The notes under the pieces: generated by a model
What the model was told of the DNA's origin: nothing
The model's input: the letters and a program-made list of their open reading frames with translations, nothing else
The model's database searches: none
Part shown: positions 7,026 to 9,750 of the stretch, in pieces
Numbering within the stretch: position 1 is the first letter of the stretch
Layout of the letters: every line of letters begins with the position of its first letter
Origin: Beijerinckiaceae bacterium
GTDB taxonomy: Bacteria > Pseudomonadota > Alphaproteobacteria > Rhizobiales > Beijerinckiaceae
Direction of reading: 5' to 3'
Length of the DNA stretch: 9,750 nucleotides
Assembly: GCA_947455285.1 (NCBI GenBank)
Contig: CANGOK010000113.1
Span: 1 to 9,750 of the forward strand
Position numbers and translations under genes: made by a program

Positions 7026-8114
7026 TCAGCCATCCTCCTGGTTCAACAACGCAAGCGTACCCAACAAACTCCCCACAACCGCCGGCGTCCATGCAGCTAC
7101 AGGGGCGCTCAAAAGGCCCGCGCCGCCAAGGTCACCGACAAGCTTGGTCGCAACATAAAGCACGAACCCTGCCATAACGCCACCCGCAACCGTCCGGGCG
7201 ACGCCGCCAAATCGAAAGAACCTTAAGGAAAAGGAAGCGGCGATCAGGAGCATCGCCAGCAACATCAAGGGTCTGGCAAGAAGGACCTGGTAGCGCAGCC
7301 TGTAACGGTTTGCGTCGAGACCAGCCTGTTCCGTCCGGAAGGCGGTGTCCTGCAGACGCCAGAAAGAGACGGCGTCGGGAGCCTGGAATGACTGCGTCAC
7401 CTGTTCAGCCGACAGATAGGTGGACAGCAGATAGGTCTCATGGAGCTGCGGCTCTTCCTCCGGCGCGCTGATCCTGGCGTCCTTAAGCTCCCAGAATCCG
7501 GGTTTCAGGGTGGCTGTGGGCGCGTCCACGCGCTCCTGAAACGAGCCATCCGGACGAAAGACGAATACCGAAACGGAAGAGAGCTTGCTGCCCTTGTCGC
7601 TTGATCCCTCCGCCCGGAGGATCGCCTGGCCATCGACGCTGCGCTGCCTGATCCACATGCTCGTGTCGGTGACGTTGCGGCCGCCGCGGAAAAGCTCAGT
7701 CTCGATCCGATCCGCCTCGTCCTTGGCCGCAGCTGACAGCGGATTGTAGGCCATGATCGAAAACAGGCCGATCCCCAGCACCACGAGCGCGGGAGGCGTC
7801 AGGAACTGCCAGACTGAGACCCCCGCCGCCCGCGCGACGACGAGCTCCAGCCGACGCGAGAGGCTGACGAAGGCGAACATGCAGCCGGCCAGCACCGCGA
7901 ATGGAAGCACCTGCTCGGAGACCGCGGGCGTGCGCAGCAGGCACAGATAGGCCAGCAACGTCGCCGAGGCGTTGGAGGCGCCGCTCGCCCTCCTGAGCAT
8001 CTCTACGAAATCAACGAGATAAATAAGGGCGAAGATCGAGCCGAAAACCGCCAGAATGGTCATGGCGAAACGAGCGGCGAGATAGCGCGTAAGGGTCCAG
8101 CCGACCATGGTCAT
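7026..8114 (-). CDS. lptG: LPS export ABC transporter permease LptG
   Basis: Inner-membrane permease of the LptB2FG transporter, which extracts LPS from the inner membrane and pushes it along the Lpt bridge. The 362-residue product has the family layout. Three N-terminal membrane segments lie at about 15-37, 68-88 and 105-123, and a periplasmic beta-jellyroll domain at about 130-270. Three C-terminal membrane segments lie at about 278-296, 305-325 and 335-357. The cytoplasmic turn LSRRLELVVARAAGVS (85-100) corresponds to the coupling helix that contacts LptB, and FGGVARTVAGGVMAGFVLY (302-320) is typical of LptG. Two starts compete. The ATG at 8114 overlaps the lptF stop (ATGA). The ATG at 8108, two codons later, has GGCGGA 6 bases upstream and gives 360 residues, the E. 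coli length. I list the longer form. LptB is not encoded here. Confidence 0.95.
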   Translation of the reverse strand: MTMVGWTLTRYLAARFAMTILAVFGSIFALIYLVDFVEMLRRASGASNASATLLAYLCLLRTPAVSEQVLPFAVLAGCMFAFVSLSRRLELVVARAAGVSVWQFLTPPALVVLGIGLFSIMAYNPLSAAAKDEADRIETELFRGGRNVTDTSMWIRQRSVDGQAILRAEGSSDKGSKLSSVSVFVFRPDGSFQERVDAPTATLKPGFWELKDARISAPEEEPQLHETYLLSTYLSAEQVTQSFQAPDAVSFWRLQDTAFRTEQAGLDANRYRLRYQVLLARPLMLLAMLLIAASFSLRFFRFGGVARTVAGGVMAGFVLYVATKLVGDLGGAGLLSAPVAAWTPAVVGSLLGTLALLNQEDG

Positions 8115-9250
8115 TCCGCCATGCGTAGGCCGCGTGCGGGCGCGGGCCGTTTCAGACGGATCATCAGTGACTGCCCATGGACGGCGTAGGCGAGGGCGGC
8201 GCCCATGCTGGCCAGCGGGCAGGCGTAGAGCGCCGCGACCGCCCAACTGTGCCGGGCGACGAGGGCTGCCGCGCCAAAGCCGATCCCGCGCACCAGGATC
8301 ACCGCCGCTATGGCTCCAAGCAGAGCAAGGCCGCGACCCTGCCGCGTTGTGCGGGCCTGCGCCAGCGCGGCGAATGCGATCAGCCCGAAGGCCATGGCGT
8401 AGAGCGGGTTGACGATCCTGTCATGCAGTTCGGACCGTATCAGCCCGGGGTTCGCCTGAGCATAGGCGTCCATGGGGTCAGGGCTGAGCAGCGACATGGT
8501 GGTGCGTTCTCGCGGCTTCAGGGGCGCGTTGTCGCTCCCAGCGCCAAACTGGGCGAGATCTATCGCGTATCGTTCGAACACCACGATGACGGGATCGCGA
8601 CCGCCGGCCGCCTGGCGTTGGATGCTGCCTTTTTCCAGCACGAGATAATTCTCGGCGCCATTGGCGATGGTGACGCCGCTTTCGGCGATGTAGGTGCTGA
8701 CGCGCGCGGGATCCCGGCGGTCCTGCATGAAAATGCCGAGCAGGGCGCCGCCCGGCCCGCGCTCCCGGTAATGGAAGACAAAGCCACGGTCGAGCGTCGA
8801 GAACTGTCCCTCTCGCACCACGCGGGTCAAAAAGTCAGTGCGGACCTGAGACAGAAGGTTGCGAAGCTGGGAGAAGCTGGCGGGCATCAGCCAGAGCGAC
8901 ATGCTACCTACCAGAAGCGCGACAATGAGCATGAGCGCCAGAAACGGACGCAGCAGGCGCCCCGGCGACAGGCCTGCGGCGCTCATGACCACAAGTTCGC
9001 TGTCGCCGTTGAGCTTGTTGAGGGTGAATAGAATGGCGGCGAAGAGCGCGATCGGCGCTACGATCATGATCAGGGAGGGGATGATCAGCCCGGTCGCAAA
9101 CAGAAAAATCAGCAGGGACTGGCCCTTGGTGGTCAGGAGGTCGAAATCCCTGAGCGCCTGAGTCACCCAGATGACGCCCGTGAGGCCGCCGAGCGCGGCC
9201 AGAAACGACACGCTAGCCATTCTGAAAATATATCGTTCAATCAATGACAT
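8111..9250 (-). CDS. lptF: LPS export ABC transporter permease LptF
   Basis: Partner permease of LptG in the LptB2FG lipopolysaccharide exporter. The 379-residue protein starts MSLIERYIFR, the usual LptF opening before the first membrane segment. Predicted membrane segments are about 12-32, 48-77, 100-121, 284-299, 306-328 and 336-357, and a periplasmic jellyroll domain lies between about 125 and 275. The coupling-helix region reads LNKLNGDSELVVMSAAGLSP (77-96), a strongly conserved family signature. LHDRIVNPLYAMAFGLIAFA (275-294) also matches LptF. It is the first gene of a six-gene minus-strand operon and its stop overlaps the lptG start. No clear Shine-Dalgarno precedes the ATG at 9250; the sequence there is a small inverted repeat (CGCG-TTTTT-CGCG). 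It is divergent from pepA, the same pairing as in E. coli. Confidence 0.96.
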   Translation of the reverse strand: MSLIERYIFRMASVSFLAALGGLTGVIWVTQALRDFDLLTTKGQSLLIFLFATGLIIPSLIMIVAPIALFAAILFTLNKLNGDSELVVMSAAGLSPGRLLRPFLALMLIVALLVGSMSLWLMPASFSQLRNLLSQVRTDFLTRVVREGQFSTLDRGFVFHYRERGPGGALLGIFMQDRRDPARVSTYIAESGVTIANGAENYLVLEKGSIQRQAAGGRDPVIVVFERYAIDLAQFGAGSDNAPLKPRERTTMSLLSPDPMDAYAQANPGLIRSELHDRIVNPLYAMAFGLIAFAALAQARTTRQGRGLALLGAIAAVILVRGIGFGAAALVARHSWAVAALYACPLASMGAALAYAVHGQSLMIRLKRPAPARGLRMAE

Positions 9251-9549
9251 CGCGTTTTTCGCGCCCGCATCGGTCTAAACAAACCTCGACAGAAGCCCCA
9301 CCTTATCGGGGGGCGAATGTTTTCGCCACTGTTCCGGGAGGCTCCTGGCGGGTTGTCCCGGACTGTCGTGAGCCTTTGCTGTCCTCCGCATGATCAAACG
9401 GGGAAAACTTGGCTGGAAGCCGCTTTCAACATCGCCTCAAGGCGAAATCGTGACCTGATGCGCGCTGAGATGTTGCGCCGGGAATCGAACCTTCTCATGA
9501 TGCGCCAGATTCTCGCCGCACGGCGTCACCCCTTCAAGAAAGGCCCACC
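9251..9549. promoter_or_regulatory. Divergent intergenic region between lptF and pepA
   Basis: These 299 bases should drive both the lpt operon (leftward) and pepA (rightward). I found no convincing -35/-10 pair on either strand. Visible structure includes CGCG-TTTTT-CGCG at 9251-9263 directly before the lptF start, and the 6-base-arm inverted repeat at 9312-9327. CCGGGA (9334-9339) can pair imperfectly with TCCTGG (9343-9348) or perfectly with TCCCGG (9356-9361). GANTC sites (possible CcrM methylation) lie at 9482-9486 and 9508-9512. A possible small ORF at 9317-9553 covers most of the right part. No T-run terminator is seen. Confidence 0.5.
9312..9327. repeat. Perfect inverted repeat in the lptF/pepA intergenic region
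   Basis: GGCGAA-TGTT-TTCGCC: 6-base arms, exact reverse complements around a 4-base centre. It lies 62 bases upstream of the lptF start and 222 bases upstream of pepA, so it is better placed to control the lpt operon. It could be an operator or a leader hairpin; no T-run follows. On the minus strand its left half reads GTGGCGAAAA, a 10-mer also present on the plus strand at 1041-1050 in the fabD/ykgJ-like intergenic region. Function is unknown. Confidence 0.4.
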
Positions 9550-9553
9550 ATGA
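9317..9553 (+). other. Possible 78-codon small ORF overlapping the pepA start
   Basis: An open frame runs from an ATG at 9317 to a TGA whose first two bases are the last two of the pepA start codon (ATGA), the spacing typical of translationally coupled genes. The predicted product is basic, with a helical-looking C-terminal half rich in Arg, Met and Leu (for example MLRRESNLLMMRQILAARR). By my count about two thirds of codons in that half end in G or C, compatible with coding but not decisive in this G+C-rich DNA. I recognise no family. The ATG sits inside the 9312-9327 palindrome and lacks a well-spaced ribosome binding site. It may be a chance ORF in the pepA leader; later in-frame ATGs exist. 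Confidence 0.2.
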
Positions 9554-9750
9554 CCCAGACCCTCGAAGTGACCTTCGCCGCGCTCGACGAGATCAAGCCG
9601 GACGGAGGCGCAGAGACGCTCGTGGTCTTCGCTGGAGAAGAGCTCGCCATGTCCCACGGGACCCGGGGGCTCCTCGGCTCTGCCGCAGATCTGGTGAAAA
9701 GGGCGGCCGGAACAGCCAAGTTCAAGGGCAAGACCTCATCCGCCATGGAC
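9550..9750 (+). CDS. pepA: Leucyl aminopeptidase PepA, N-terminal part (cut by window edge)
   Basis: First 67 codons of an M17-family cytosolic aminopeptidase, which removes N-terminal residues using two metal ions. Only part of the N-terminal M17 domain is visible. It has a VTFAALDEI strand, ETLVVFAGEELAMS at about 22-35, GTRGLLG at 37-43, and the ADLVKRAAGTAKFKGKTSS stretch at 46-64 common to alphaproteobacterial members. The metal-binding and catalytic residues of the C-terminal domain lie outside the window, so activity cannot be judged. AAAGG six bases upstream of the ATG supports the start. It is divergent from lptF, the same neighbour arrangement as E. coli pepA-lptFG, which independently supports the call. 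Confidence 0.88.
   Translation, partial: MTQTLEVTFAALDEIKPDGGAETLVVFAGEELAMSHGTRGLLGSAADLVKRAAGTAKFKGKTSSAMD

Noticed and set aside
8115..8246. Upstream start for lptG giving a 406-residue product.
   Set aside because: The added residues are Arg/Pro-rich, lie inside lptF, and precede the normal LptG first membrane segment; starts at 8114 or 8108 fit the family length.
8177..9031. Plus-strand open frame of 284 codons opposite lptF.
   Set aside because: It lies wholly antisense to a confidently identified gene; the composition (many Arg, Gly, His, Gln) is what the complement of membrane-protein codons gives, and no family is recognisable.
9334..9361. G+C-rich stem CCGGGA/TCCCGG as a transcription terminator.
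   Set aside because: No T-run follows on either strand, and both flanking genes start, rather than end, at this region.
9505..9542. Minus-strand CTTGAA near 9535 as a heat-shock sigma-32 -35 element.
   Set aside because: No CCCCAT-like -10 follows at the right distance, and it would point away from pepA and far from lptF.
1..9750. Search for a mobile element, CRISPR array, toxin-antitoxin pair, defence island or biosynthetic cluster.
   Set aside because: All long stretches are explained by conserved housekeeping and envelope genes; no repeats in arrays, integrases, transposases or unusual composition were seen by eye.

Overview
The window reads as an ordinary chromosomal core region of an alphaproteobacterium, most likely Hyphomicrobiales (Rhizobiales). 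The evidence is the high G+C content, the compact minus-strand operon, the short SurA with a single PPIase-like domain, and the gene order lptF-lptG-lptD-surA-pdxA-rsmA. I cannot assign a genus. There are no tRNA or rRNA genes, insertion sequences, CRISPR arrays, phage genes or recognisable defence systems.

Layout, left to right. Positions 1-959 (minus) hold fabD, running off the left edge just before its expected stop. Positions 960-1143 are a divergent intergenic region with a perfect 16-bp palindrome. Positions 1144-1560 (plus) encode a small YkgJ-type cysteine-cluster protein, converging on rsmA with 3 bp between stop codons. Positions 1564-9250 are one long minus-strand operon, transcribed right to left: lptF, lptG, lptD, surA, pdxA, rsmA. 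Most junctions are tight: lptF/lptG share ATGA, lptG/lptD abut as TGA-ATG, lptD-surA has a 44-bp gap, surA-pdxA has 7 bp, and pdxA/rsmA share ATGA. Positions 9251-9549 are a divergent intergenic region with inverted repeats and a possible small ORF. Positions 9550-9750 (plus) are the first 67 codons of a leucyl aminopeptidase (pepA).

The operon joins two clusters that are separate in Escherichia coli: lptFG, divergent from pepA there as here, and lptD-surA-pdxA-rsmA. LptF and LptG form the inner-membrane part of the LPS exporter. LptD is the outer-membrane LPS translocon and SurA a periplasmic chaperone for outer-membrane proteins such as LptD, so four consecutive genes serve outer-membrane assembly. 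PdxA (vitamin B6) and RsmA (16S rRNA dimethylation) follow as housekeeping passengers. FabD primes fatty-acid synthesis, which feeds membrane lipids.

I found no convincing undescribed system. The items worth a second look are small: palindromes in the two divergent intergenic regions, a possible small ORF coupled to pepA, an altered cysteine pattern in LptD, an ambiguous lipobox in SurA, and the 3-bp convergent junction of ykgJ-like and rsmA.
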